Below, piece after piece: positions 46,371 to 58,542 of a DNA stretch of 64,000 nucleotides. The first letter of the stretch is position 1. Every line of letters starts with the position of its first letter. Both the position numbers and the translations under genes were made by a program. Under the pieces are notes generated by a model. That model made no database searches. It was not told the DNA's origin and worked only from the letters and a program-made list of their open reading frames with translations. Origin of the DNA: Perkinsus marinus ATCC 50983 (Eukaryota; Perkinsozoa; Perkinsida; Perkinsidae); the NCBI RefSeq assembly GCF_000006405.1, contig NW_003217015.1:609621-673620 (forward strand), read 5' to 3'.

Positions 46371-46452
46371 CGACACCTGAGGGATTCGAACCCTCGCGGG
46401 CAGAGCCCAACGGCTTAGCAGGCCGCCGCCTTAACCACTCGGCCAAAGTGTC
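46371..46452 (-). tRNA. tRNA-Ser (anticodon GCT)
   Basis: Type II tRNA read on the minus strand. Acceptor gacactt pairs with aggtgtc, the discriminator is G, the D arm is ggccgagtggttaaggc, the anticodon loop ctgctaa gives anticodon GCT (decoding AGC/AGT), and a long variable arm precedes the T arm gaggg-ttcgaac-cctc. It has no intron. A B-repeat copy lies just 3' of it. Confidence 0.96.
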
Positions 46453-46549
46453 TTACGTGATATTCTCGACTGAGGCACCTATATGCGACAGAGTACAAGA
46501 CTGCGCGGTAACAAATGGCTCGAATTCAGAATGGTCTATGTAGTGTACT

Positions 46550-48149
46550 TCACTTGAAAATCGGAGCAATGTCGAGGTCTCCCCGAGTCTCAGATCTGCG
46601 AGATAGCATTAGTGTCAATGACGAAGATAACGCCGTGGAGGGCGAGTGCTGATCCAATCGAGTAAGACCGAGCTGGTCTGGCCAACTATCCTTCTCCGCG
46701 AGTATAAGATCCAAGCGAGCTTTGACCAGCCAGTGTGATAGATTGGACAGTTGCAAATCAACATTGAGGCTCCTTCGGACAGCGGCAAGTATCTTACATC
46801 CCATCTGTCTAATATCTCCCTGCGGAATAGGGTGTAACCACCAGGTTTCGAGAACTGCTAACCTCCATCACCCCGTGTGTATCGTAAAATAGGTCTATTC
46901 AGTGCTGAAGACATGAATTCCACAAGAATTCCAAATCGAGTCAATGCGGCTGCCAACGATTCCCTCTAAGTGGTCCATGGAACATACTGTACAACACAAT
47001 GCCAGAAAACATGCAAACTCCTCATTATTGGTAGGCGAGCAACTTCTCAAGGTCTAGGCTCAAGCCGCATATAGTAACAATGCGAACAGCGTACCTGAGA
47101 ACTCTGGATAACGGGCTTCCATTCTCCAAACCACTGGTCATATGAAACCTGTGAGGTGCTCACACGCTCGAGCGGTGAGTGGAATGGGTTCACAGGTGAC
47201 GACAACGTATATGTACGAGAACGATACAACTCTTGCTAAGCTGCCATTTCAATACCGAGCCTCACAACAAACAATCGGATATCTCCTCGGCCACAGGGTC
47301 ATTGTTTGAGCATTTGCTGCTGCCATCCCGTTCAACGAGTAACTCGCAGAGTTCCCCAACCTCACCACACAAGGCCAGCGTGAGATTCCTGATCGCCAAA
47401 TAATGACTATATGTACACGGAGAAAAAACCCCTCGTTACCTCGGCGTGTGATACTGGAGCCAGTCGCGGTCCTTAGCGAACTCCGCCATTTCTTCAGCCA
47501 TCTGCCCGAGTGTCTCCACATCGTGGGCTCTGCCAACCCTACACTTCCTCGGAGTATAGGATTCATACTCGTTATATTTAGCCGAGGAGCCCTTCACGAT
47601 ATCTGAAATGATGCACGCTGCGAACCACGATGCATGACCGCTAACCAAAGCCCTCACCCGCAGGGTACTTCGCCTTGTTTTTCGCCATTTTCAACCCTGC
47701 CGCCTCAGCAACGTCAATGGACAAAGAATTAGCAGTGATGAGTATTAGTCGTATAAGTGCATGTAGTCGATCATTGAGCTTCTCAGATTCGACTGTGGAT
47801 GAACAACTCAACCGCATCAAAGGTTTCAAGGCCCGACCGAGAACGAATCCATTCAATACCCACTAGTAGAACGTAAAAAACTTTCTAAACCAATTATAGA
47901 TTTGGAAAAAGTAGACGTGAATATCAGAATACACACACATCACACACAAGACTCACCCTCATTCAACGGCTCCGACCCTTCCCCCTTCCACTGCAGTGTC
48001 TCAGCTACGAGCCCGGCAGCTCGAGCGACTCTGAGACCGCATGCTGCCGGTGCGGCCGTTTCGGTGAATCTTCGTTGAATATCTCTTATAGCTGTAGAAG
48101 CACCACTGGGCACCTCTATCGAGGATGATTGAGTGCTCATCTCGACCAT
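46550..48149 (-). CDS. Protein with three MazG/dCTP-pyrophosphatase-like units
   Basis: Exons 48149-47957, 47792-47658, 47602-47440, 47388-47266 and one from 47094 join in phase; a further open segment ends at 46550. Unit 1 has VAETLQWKGEG...LNDRLHALIRLILITAN, then IDVAEAAGLKMAKNKAKYP. Unit 2 has EEMAEFAKDRDWLQYHTPR, NLTLALCGEVGELCELL, AEEISDCLLYAVRIVTICG and LDLEKLL. Unit 3 (about 46940-46600) has LAAALTRFGILVEFMSSAL, GDIRQMGCKILAAVRRS and VDLQLSNL. These match the helices of all-alpha NTP pyrophosphatases such as DCTPP1, which hydrolyse dCTP and related nucleotides using acidic pairs (E-x2-E, E-x2-D) to hold magnesium. Only unit 2 keeps the full acidic pattern (GEVGEL plus EEISD); units 1 and 3 look eroded. 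The join between units 2 and 3 is unresolved, so unit 3 could be a separate remnant. Confidence 0.62.
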
Positions 48150-48660
48150 ACCGACTGAATGTAATATCTACGAGGGAACGTAACAACAATTCACTATCAG
48201 GCTCCCCACTGATATAACTATTCCAAAAAGCTCATCAGTGACACCTCACCATGACGTTCCTCCCATGAATGCAATCGCAAATTTCATGTGTATTGTGACC
48301 CCTTCTGACCACGCTATATATCGTATTCCTCAACGTTGTTCAGCAAAACAGCGCTGTTTCTCGCTCACCACAGAGTGTAGTTCAAAGTAGTTCGATATTA
48401 GCGTTATATAGGACTAATACAATACAGTTCCGAGTACCACAAAGTGATAATAATCGAATCACAGCCTATGGCAACCGACTTAACTGCACCATTTAACATC
48501 TACTTGAATGAATCATGATCGGAATTCGCTCTCTACCCGACGCTCCGCGACGGTCTCGATAGGCCGCCGAAAGCACACCGTTCTATCCACCAAAAAGACT
48601 GTACAAAACACAACCGGGAAAACACACTTGAAACACTCTTCAGCAGAGGAAAAACAACAG
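48150..48660. other. Intergenic stretch
   Basis: Between two minus-strand genes (HAD phosphatase 3' end and MazG-like 5' end). Nothing recognisable; it presumably holds the MazG-like gene promoter. Confidence 0.4.
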
Positions 48661-50439
48661 TCATGCAGTCCCCACACTATCAATCACGAAATCTGGTTTC
48701 ACGCTACCTAACGGAGCATAATAACATAATAACATAAATCACTTGTTCATTCTCACTATTTTCCAGGTCGGCTTTCGAGCAGCATCCCGACAGAGCTAAG
48801 CAAGAGGCAACACGAGCACGCTGGGCCATGAGAATATCTGTGTCGAGTCTGTCTCCAACGACCAATGTCCGGGATGCCTCGAACTCCAGCTCAGTCATAA
48901 CAAATCGTAACTATATCGTAAGCAAAGGTAACCTAACGGACCTGCCGGACGTAGTCGCTATGACGTTGCAGAAACGGTTGCAACGGATATTAGAAATACG
49001 TACAAATTCGGGATTGGGCTTTCCGAGGACTTGGGCATCTTGTCGATCACTGAACCTCGCCGCTGCATTGATTGAAGCCAAGATGACACCCTACCAAAGA
49101 GCGGCCCCACACAGAATCTCCAAATCAGTTAAGTAACGGAATGCAACCGACTGATAGTCTCAACAGCGTGGAAAGGGGGTGCACAAGACAACGCTATTAT
49201 GTAGCATGTGTCCACTAACATAATATAAAAGCCTGTTTTATCTGCCTATGGCATTGCTATAATGCTTATGGCATCGTTACAAAACCCAATCACACGACAC
49301 AACATCAATGGAGCAACAGGCGACAGATGCACATCTGCAGGACGATTACCTCATCGCAGCTACGATGATGGCCAACAATCTATGACCCACAACACGACGA
49401 GAGAACTTCCTTCTAAGAATACTCACAGTAGCAGGGATCTTCCAAGGCCCCATCCTGTCGAACGAATCGTCATTAGTTGCGTAGAAGAAGAACTCCTCCC
49501 CAGCCATCTGGAAGGCCAGCGAAGCTCTAAACCACAAAACCCATGGTATGCACGCACACGTCAGAGCTCCGTCAACAGTTTAGCAGATAATATACCTGCA
49601 GATTTTCTCGAATGAGAACGCCAGGTCCCAACCAACAACGATTCCATCGATCTTCGAATTCGATTCTCGTGCCATCTCCTCTGCTATTATTCTGAACCTC
49701 TCCTCACCCAAAGGCTCACCGCCTGATTAGACGTGAGTGTTATACAGGAGTTGAAAAACGGTTGGTACGCGCAAGGCCGATATTTGTGGTACACGATATT
49801 CCCACTGATTCGAGCTCTTCCACTATGCCTTCGCCTCCAATAACATAACTGAAAACTTCGAGCTGAAAAACTGTTGGCGCTGGAGAGAACGAAGACTCTC
49901 ATTACACACGTCTAGCGTGAGGGTGTCGTCTTTGGATAAGCTTTGCTGTGTAAAAACAAGAAGGAAACATCATCTTCTCAGAGCACAATTCACCCAATCC
50001 CATGTCGCCGAACTTTCCTCGCATGCCCGCTCGGGACCTCGAGCTCGTGTTCGTCATAAATGCACACTGAGAGGGGGAAACAAAAATAACGTGTAGTGCC
50101 GAGGGTTTCACAGTGTGGGAAAATGTGCACATAATGATACTACAAGCGCTGACAAGGACAAGGAAATTCTAAGGAAGTCTCCTGTTAGTTCTTTCACATT
50201 ACGTCGTGTGTAAATATAGCGAGGCAACTCCTGAGCTCAGTTGAGGAAACCAAACATAGGCCCGTGGTAAGTCCTCGAACAATGCGTACCCTCTTGCCAG
50301 CATCGTTTAGAGCCTTCAAACACTCGTCAACTCCGGGTATCAGATGCCCACCTTGCCAGATGACACCATCGCAGTCAAATATGATGTTATCGTAGTTCGC
50401 AACTACGTCATCTATGCAAGTCACGTGATTAGAGGGCAT
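48661..50439 (-). CDS. PGP: Phosphoglycolate phosphatase-type HAD hydrolase
   Basis: Eight exons in phase: 50439-50290, 50066-49910, 49879-49760, 49722-49596, 49526-49427, 49090-49004, 48910-48757, 48707-48661, giving 313 residues (human PGP has 321). The HAD motifs are intact: FDCDGVIW (nucleophile Asp and second Asp), MTNTSSRSR (motif II), GKPNPEF (motif III Lys) and VVGDRLDTDI (motif IV acidic pair). The cap-domain landmark IVVGWDLAFSFEKIC is present, and the C-terminal SSVKPDFVIDSV matches the family end. Relatives dephosphorylate 2-phosphoglycolate and other small phosphates in the cytosol; the exact substrate cannot be read from sequence. Intron 49880-49909 is only 30 bases, and intron 49091-49426 is unusually long (336). 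Confidence 0.9.
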
Positions 50440-51065
50440 CGTTTTGAGAAAGATACAATGGGCTTGCACTCGAACATATGCGTTCATGCGATCGTTCACA
50501 AGGCGATCTCTCATCGTCGACGTCTTAATCACACTGTCGCAAGTGCTGGCATAACTAGCACACTCACGTAGAGGACGCCACAATTTCGTTTCCTGATGGC
50601 ACTGATGTGATTGCCCACTACATAATGTTACTGCTGCACCAAAATGCTGCGTTTCAGTGCGCACAAGGTAACCCCTGTAGAAGTGGTTTCGAACGGACCA
50701 ATTCGAATGTATTTGATGCCAGATTGTTCATATAATGACGTTGTTACTGAGCATCGTTCTCCCTACATGGAATTCTATATGCACACTTATATACGGTCTT
50801 CAATACTGAAGCCGATAAGATTGAAAGTATCCAGTATGTAAGTGCCCATGGTCGAGTAAGGAAGTCCTCTTCTACAACACTGCCGATTCTCTTACTCGGC
50901 CGTACCCGATGAGATGACAAGTGTGTGGTATATTTAGAAGTATCCAGATCGACGATGCTAAGGACTGAACTCAAAGACAGACCTCCACTCGAGACTATGA
51001 ATAGCACTGTGACGGTCATGGTAAAACATGTAGTGTACTGGAGACAATTTAATCGTCATCTCCAA
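50440..51065. other. Intergenic stretch
   Basis: Between the 3' end of Sec24 and the 5' end of the HAD phosphatase, both on the minus strand. No supported gene. Confidence 0.4.
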
Positions 51066-54000
51066 CTATTGACCTGCCGGTGTATCTACCATTAACAAGG
51101 GTGGATACAGAACACGACAAGAGAGCGAGATGCTTCTACGCTGAATGAGATGTGCATGCACAGGACGCTTCCACCATAGATCTACAGCTTACATGGCAAA
51201 GGAGATCTATATAGCTCAATTCGCCACCAATTCTATCTTCACTGAGAGTTGCAAACAAGCGTGATTCCTCTCGGGTATTGGGCAGGACCACTCGAACTGG
51301 CTGAAACCTGATGTGCAGGCGATACTATGAGAGAGGAGCAACCATAAATACGGATGAGATCCTTTATCCTTCCGGATTTGCTGAATGATACACCAGACTT
51401 TGCATGCAAAGTCGCTAGTCTCGGGCGAAACCATCTGCAGAACTATGAATAAATTACCAAAACCACTCCAGTGATGCTACCGGATGACTGAGATCTTTCA
51501 CCTCTCGCCCTCCGAATAGCTCATGAAGAGTTTCTTCAATGACTGCGGAGCCCACGTATAGTCGTAGAACTTCAGCGTTGTCGATGAGGTAGATCCCTTT
51601 CGGCGATATCTAACCGATCTGTCAACCGAAAGTCCTTCTCGCTTCAATGCCTACCTGCTCAGCAGATGCAGCCATAGTTGTGGGAAGGTGTACGTTGTCC
51701 TCCACTTCTGTAGGAGTGCCACAAACGTCCTGAAGTTCGGCATTCCCACATCGGCATGTAACCTCCCTACGGGCATATCATGAAGACTATAGAGTCTAGG
51801 ATAGACTCTGTACGTCGACTGAGACACACTATAACCCAGAAGGCTCATGAGGCACTCGTAGCGCTCATCCATCGGCACATCTGCGACAGGGCGGAATGCC
51901 GGCAACTACATCGGACCAACTCGATACAACCACAGACGGAATGCTGTACTTTTAGTAACCCTCCAACGTAGAGCGGCATCAACTTCAACGTTTCTGGTAA
52001 TAACAGCTGTGTATCTGTGGATAAGAACGAACATCAAGACATAGACAAGGAACAAATATCTTGGCTTGGTCATTCACTGACCTCTCTGTGTTGGCATGGA
52101 GGTACAGCTGGTCCTGTAGCCATGCAATATCGCAGTGCACTGCCCGATCAGCTTCTCCTAGAGCAGTGCATCAGTGAGTAACGTGTGAGTCGATCCTTAG
52201 CTGTACTCAAAATGATTTCCATTCATTGAATCGGCCGGACCACGCACGTAGTGAGGTAGTATACCCACCCTTGGAGGCTGTCCCGTAACAAGCATCTCCT
52301 CAGCCGCCTGCCGCGCCAGGAGGTTAATCAACGTCTCAACATCTGGTGATCGATACGCCGCCGAGACACTCGTGGACACAGAAAGTCGCAGCGTATGTAC
52401 GCGCAACAGCCTGGAGCAAACAAAACTCACGGCGACCGTCGGTAGCGTTAGACTCTCATTCTAGCTTGATAATTCGTTACTTTGTTCATCATGAAATAGT
52501 TAGAGTATTTAATGTAAAGTCCCTGAATGGACTAATCAGATTGTCCTGTCTGCTGATATCACCGACAAAATTGCGTTGGTACGTACAGTAACGAAGAAGT
52601 TGACAATGGTGTTGATGACAGTAGTCCATCCCCTTGCGTTGATGACGCTATTCATGCCTTTGTCCGCTCTTCATTTTCCTCAACTGAGATCAGGTGTTTC
52701 CTCGCTAATTATAGGAGTTTACATACGGATTCGGGTAGAAGTGTGCAGAAACCAATGAAAAATCCCTGAAATTTTCTCAGAATATTCTTATTGTCACCGA
52801 CACATGTAGTTGACCATGTACATATTTTCCCACATTGCCTTTGACGCTCATCTCCCAACCTCTAGGTTTCACATAAGAACACATATCAGTCGGACCAGAC
52901 GATGACCTCACCGGATTCCCTCTGCATTATGATGAAGCACGGCCAGCTGGAAGTAGGCATATCTCGCCGGGAGATCCTCGTCCACATAAATCGAGAATCT
53001 GCCAACAAACACTTTACGAACCAGCAGGAAGACTCTACGCATAAGGAAAAGGAATGCGACGGGGAATTCAAACTGAACGAGCGAACAAGAAATCTCCTCC
53101 AACTAGACGTCCACCCTCGCGTACCCGAAAACAGCATCACAGTCTATCCTAGGTACCAGAAAGCCTCCACGAGGATCAGGCACGGCGGGATGTCTAGAAG
53201 CCGTTTGAGACCATCTGCTCAGATGTCGCTCTATACACAGACCTCGAGAAACACCTAGAAAGATAGTGGTTACCTGTAGTGCCGCATTAATGGAGATGGT
53301 TACTGACCGCTACAGTTCATTCTCCACGACTCAAAACTATGCGATTGGCTGAACTCATGCCAGAGCGAATAGATGCACACATGAAGCCATGGACCCCTCT
53401 CACGGGCCTGGACGACACATCCGTATGCAGCTGCCTTAGTCACTGCTCGAGCTATGTCGAAGTGAAGAGCTTCTCCATCCTGAGGAGCCACATCCGAGTT
53501 CCACCAGTCAAGGTCAGCACACATCTTCAACAGTGAAAGAGCGATAGACGTGAATATTCCCCCCAGTGTTGGCCGCGAGGTAGCACAGTGTCGGCAGGCG
53601 AGCATGGTCCTCCTCCACCGGAGAAAATGCCACAGCCGTAAACGTGTCGACACTCACCTGACGCCAGTTCTCTACTTCAAATAGCATTCAAGAAAACTTA
53701 CAGCGTTCGCCACGCATTCCGCCAGGAGGTCTGACCACAGCTTAGGGTTCTTCGGCATCAACTCAGCCTTCCTCCATCCGGGACTTCGATCGGTCGTCAC
53801 TGCTGGACCTGGATTCCAAGAAGACCATTGGGGCTACTCTCTAGACCGTACTTCGTGACCGCTGCGCACAACTGATGCCAACGTCAGGATATGTACCTAT
53901 TGCTGTATGATATGCTGTGGCCCATGGGGGCTTGGGGGCCGACCATAGAACATCAACACAGTTCCACCACCGTGCATGCCCAATCCTTGCGTGGCCACTT

Positions 54001-56275
54001 GAAGCGCTGCAAAACCACACGACAGGGAAGGCCCTGAAAAAAGTCTTCGAGGGCCTGAGCGCCCGAAGAACCACCGATAACTTACTTCTACTGGACTCGA
54101 CCTCTCGCACGACTAAGTCTAGCAGCCTCTGAACGGCTTCTTGTCTCGAATGTGGACACGCAAACAAGGCGCTCGACTGACAAAACGGTGTGACGGAAGT
54201 CCACAGAGAATGCCACACATGCATAGGGAGGAAAGGTTCGTCCACATCAGCGACTATTATCTCCTCAACCACATCCGTAGAATTTAAACGGTAACAATGA
54301 ATGACGTCATCGAAGAGTATCTAGAATCGTAAAAGCCTCTCTTAAGGACACTGAGTGCCCCGAGAACTACTAAGCATATTTCGCTCGCTGTTGACATGTA
54401 CGGAAGCAGTGTCCGCATGCTAGCAATGATCTGATGGAACATGCCCGACGCCACCTGAGCACAGCTAATGCCTATGTAGCCTGCCGTCCCCCCTACACTG
54501 TAGTAGCCACTATCAACGACAAAGCAGAATCCTGGTGGGCGCTCTGTCGAGGAACCATCAGGACCTGAAGGCCTGCTAGTCGCAGCCGGTACTATAATGA
54601 AGACTACGTAGATAGTCTGATGGCGCCACATAGTCTACACTCCCGAACTGGAGCTCCGGCCTCTCCCGTATACTCGGAACAGGGCACTGGTGTATCTACT
54701 AGTATAGTGCCTAGGGTCATACCTGCATATTCTCTCGTGGTGAAATCTCGGCAAAACGTGGTTGTTGAATCAACCATGGTTTGCGAAATTGCGTCGTCAA
54801 CCTCCACACAGAGTTGTCTGTGAACACCGACCTCAAGTCGTGTTGATACCAGCCGAGATCGATGGACATGACCACACACACCTGTGGGACCTCCATCACA
54901 TAGTTGCAGAAATTGCAAATGCATTCCTCGCCGCCACCAATCCATTGGAAAGCAGGATTGGCATACGCCCTACCTGACAACCACCAAAACCGAGATCGCC
55001 ACAGAGACCCAGACTTCAACCGTGTCGCTGACTTACATCGCGGGCATCTCATTGGCCCTGATTCTCCATAGTTAACGAGAGGCACGTCCTTCTCATCGCA
55101 AGAGAGCTCAGCAAAGGGCTGAGCTATAATGCCCAGAACAACACCCGAGCTGTTGACTGCTGACTGTAACGCAGGTATCTGAGCTGAGACCATGATGCAG
55201 CCTACTGCTCGATTATAGTTGCTATACAGTATAAGTCGTCGACCTTAGGAACCGGCAGGACGCGTTTCCCTTATCGATTGCTGTGTATACGCTACAGGCC
55301 GATGGTGGTCGCTAACAACAAGACAGATTTACTCCTCGGCGGTTACCATGATAGCTGACCCCAGTCTTGTCGGTCTCAAACCGGCGGCCCCCTCGACGCC
55401 GAATCGGCTCCGACAAGCCAGTTGGTCGCGGTATCGAAGCAGCATCAACTCTGGCTGCATTGCAACTACGAGCATCTCCCATTGGCATGCCTGATGACCA
55501 GTGGTAGTCACCGATCGCCGTACAAGGGCTTACTGAACGGCACATGTCGGTGATGGTAACCACGGCCACCGACGCGCTTCAATGGACTGCCCTCTGTCGA
55601 CCTTGCATAGTTAGATGGTGACGAACCATAAGAAGCCGTCTCGCTGAGGTCTGCGGGTATAAGCAATACTCAGGTTCACAACCAGGCGAGCATAACTCAC
55701 CACTGATGCTGCCGAGCACGGGAGGTAAGCCGACAGCAGCCACCCTCGAGCCTCGACTGGACATAGGTACCTCACAGTCCTAGTACGAACAACAGTACTC
55801 TCGTATACATGCTTAATTACATCCACAGCTACCAATGACTATAGAGAGCATACCGACCAGATACCATAAGTCACTTACTGGGAGCTCCACAGTTTCTCCA
55901 TCATACCGTAACTCTGCCGATTTCGGGAAGGAAACAGGCGCATCCAGAGGCGGGGGCGGCAGACCTTGCCGGCTCTAAGACGCGTCACTCAGTGGCCCAC
56001 CCACCATCACAGCTTACAGTTGATGGGCAGCCAGCGTATCGAGCCGAGGAGTCGTTACTCACAGTTGGCTCGACATGGCCAAACGGTGGGGCCTGGGCAG
56101 GGGCGTACCCGGGCACTCTTGCAAGATGCGTCGGAGAAGGGCATTTCTTCGGGCTAACACCTGCGACCATCAATAACTCTGCAAGCTCTCCCACGTCCTC
56201 ACCTCGGTAGGAACTACTGCTACGCCTACTGTCCGCGCTTTGAGGTAACGGGCCGATGGCTTCAGTGTGCATCAT
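51066..56275 (-). CDS. SEC24: Sec24, COPII coat cargo-binding subunit
   Basis: Sec24 pairs with Sec23 to form the inner COPII coat and selects cargo at ER exit sites. The N-terminus from ATG 56275 (MMHTEAIGPLPQSADSRR) is disordered-like, with a proline-rich stretch GLPPPPLDAPVSFP. The zinc-finger region near 55070-54890 reads DVPLVNYGESGPMRCPRC ... GGEECICNFC (four cysteines). The trunk begins RPPGFCFVVDSGYYS (about 54530). Next come DVDWWNSDVAPQDGEALHFD (about 53490), the beta-sandwich segment LPARYAYFQLAVLHHN then RVHTLRLSVS, YPRLYSLHDMPVGRL (about 51790), and the gelsolin-like domain GIYLIDNAEVLRLYVGSAV then LFATLSEDRIGGELSYIDLLCH (about 51200). Intron 52411-52911 (501 bases) holds a mobile element. 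The last exon to 51066 follows good GTAAGC/CATTCAG signals. Many internal exon ends are not fixed. Confidence 0.88.
52632..52840 (+). mobile_element. Introner-like element, copy 3
   Basis: Lies inside the 501-base Sec24 intron 52411-52911, antisense to the gene. The right part (caccgacacatgtag, gttgaccatgtacatat, then ttttcccacattgcc) matches copies 1 and 2 closely. The left end is diverged and its boundary is approximate. Confidence 0.6.
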
Positions 56276-56570
56276 TGGCTTTACGCGAGCACTACAGCTC
56301 TACAGCGTAATCCATATATCCTTTCCCCACTGCTCTACCTTCGACTCAACCCCTCATTGACACCATCACTACTCAGCTCAAGAGGGTCTATAAGAAAACT
56401 AAGTAGTAGCAGAAATATGACACTCTGATGTAACTAGGCACATTCCTCCTCGCTGCATAGAGCCTTACGAAACTACAACGCAGAGTAGGAGTGCGAGAAT
56501 TGGTCATTACGCTATACTCAGCCCCCCAACTGGATGTCCCCTCCACTCGAGAGGCAACAACAATACAGCG

Positions 56571-58075
56571 TCAACACTGGCAAGTGGGAAGCTCATTGTT
56601 GCAGTTATTAGCATAACGGTCGTGATCATGAGGGGCGATCTTCATCCCTCCTTGCGCTGTTAGCTCCTGCTGAGACTTCCCCTCGGCCTGGGCTCGACTA
56701 CGCTGGTTATAAATTTCTGACCACACGATGAGATTAACTCCGGTGGAAAAGGAGCGACACGATCACCTTGTAGGAGATTCTCGAATATGAATTTGACATT
56801 CACAGACGACACTGCAGAGGCCTCAGCGAAGAACAGACCGTTCTGCTTCGCAAACGCCGTGGCTTCCTCCGTCGTAACCTACACCAAGACGATTCCAATA
56901 TGGAGCCCACACGCATTCAAAAAGGGTAAATTTTAAGACTTTCGTTTCCTACCAAAACTCCGACAAATACCAATTCGGTGCCCTACTCCTTTACTAACTA
57001 TCATCTATATGCTCGAACATAGACGATGGAAAAACGTAATCCCTTCGATAGCAGCATCCAATGACGTAAATACTCAAACGTGCCCCTTCTTATCACCTGT
57101 CTCGTAGAAGAGTCCTTTTCTACTAGATCGATCTTGTTGCCGACTAACAGTATGACGATATCGGGCTCAGCATTCTGCCGAAGTTCCTCCTGAGATCAAT
57201 ACCAAATTCAGCTTCACAGTTCCGCTGGACAAGCCCCTGTTACCATCCATTTAGAGCAGTTGAGGAAAGTGTTGCGTCTGGTAACGTCGTAGACCAATAA
57301 GGCACCCACTGCTCTGCGATAGTGTGCTGATGTTATTGCTCGATAACGCTCCTGGCCCGCTGTGTCCCTGACACGCCAGGAAAGGTGCCATGGTGACGGC
57401 AAGGAGCAGTGTGGGGATATATGCACATGGTCAAGTTGACTAGGTCAACCACATGTGTTGGTACAAATATGGAAATTGTGCGGAAAATTTGGGAAATTAT
57501 CGTTAAGTTTGTACACTTCTACCTGAAGTCGCGTGTGAATTTAGTGAGAAAACCAATCATATATATTCTCACACTAGCAGGGAGTACAACGGGCAGTCCT
57601 TCAGTAACCCCTACACGAAGGTCGCACAGGAAACGCGTACGAAAATTTGCTATAGATTCACCCGAGTTCAAGACTCCAACCGGTGACTGGCGCGGTGCTA
57701 CTACCATCACTATTTCTACTCTGCGAGATTCACAAGTCGTCAATCTGATCAGCGACCATGTATTACCAAATCTGAGCTTTAACCGTGCCACCAACGGCAA
57801 GAGGTACCGTCCTCGTAGCGAACTCCACCCCTATTGTTGCAGTAGGGGCACGGGGTAAAGTACCCTTGATATATCGGGACAAGAGATGGGTCTTGCCAAC
57901 GGTAGCATCGCCGACTAGGACGACTGAAGTGGTAACGACGCTTGCTTCTTCCATTTCATGGAACATTGTCAGCGAAGTTATGTGCGAGTAATTCGAGGAG
58001 TGGTACGCTGATTTTTGAGCCCACAGGCCGCCTGCCCATAGTACTTTTGTAAAGATGGTCATATTCGTCGTCCAT
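56571..58075 (-). CDS. RAB11: Rab11-like small GTPase
   Basis: Regulates recycling-endosome and trans-Golgi traffic. Six exons in phase: 58075-58045, 57947-57767, 57367-57244, 57189-57097, 56878-56767, 56716-56571, giving 228 residues (human Rab11 has 216). G boxes: GDATVGKT (P-loop, usually GDSGVGKS), TIGVEFATR (switch I with the effector Thr), [14 protein letters not shown] and EASA (usually ETSA). The protein ends CQC, a double-cysteine prenylation signal. ATG 58075 was chosen because [10 protein letters not shown] matches the Rab11 N-terminus; this needs an intron with a weak acceptor (57948-58044), and an unspliced start at 57966 is the alternative. The DTAGQ motif is rebuilt exactly across the 399-base intron 57368-57766, which carries an element copy. 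Confidence 0.9.
57406..57580 (-). mobile_element. Introner-like element, copy 4
   Basis: About 175 bases in the opposite + strand orientation to the other three, so the same orientation as its Rab11 host. The ends gcagtgtggggatatatg and catatatattctcacact are clear inverted repeats. The inner part gcacatggtcaa, ggtcaaccacatgtg and ggaaattgtgcgg corresponds to the reverse complement of copies 1 to 3. Confidence 0.65.
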
Positions 58076-58542
58076 GGTAGCGCGGGAGTTGGTAGTAACA
58101 AGAAACGGAAAACGATTCACAACTGCGACAACAGCAAGATCAGGTTCATCGAATAGTAGCTCTCTATGCATTCCGTGAAGTTCACCAGCCAGTGGCGGTG
58201 TTCCTCAATGCTGAAGGAATACCTTTACTGGCGTTACCTCCCTTTTCCCTTCAGAAGACACAACGATACCCGCCCAAGTCCCCACCCAGTAATATCGTGG
58301 TGCTAGGCTGCTAGTTTAATGCTGCTCGTTATTTGCGTTGAGAAACTGCAAGAATTGGCAAGAATGCAAGATTAGGAAATCTTGGAACTTCCAAACTGCT
58401 ATCGCTCAGAGCAGTCCTTATGAAGGTAGCATGCCACCTCCATCTCATCATCGCTGGCGTCATGTGCTCTGTAGTAGCCATCGTTCTCGAAGCCCCGGCT
58501 ACTGTCTTGGTGAGTCCTTTACCATAGAATAGGATTATCACG
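58076..58542. other. Divergent promoter region
   Basis: Separates the Rab11 start (-) and the ankyrin/membrane gene (+). A 35-codon frame at about 58420 (MKVACHLHLIIAGVMCSVV...) looks like a signal peptide followed by GTGAGT. It may be an upstream first exon of the ankyrin gene, but no phase-compatible acceptor at a sensible distance was found. Confidence 0.35.
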
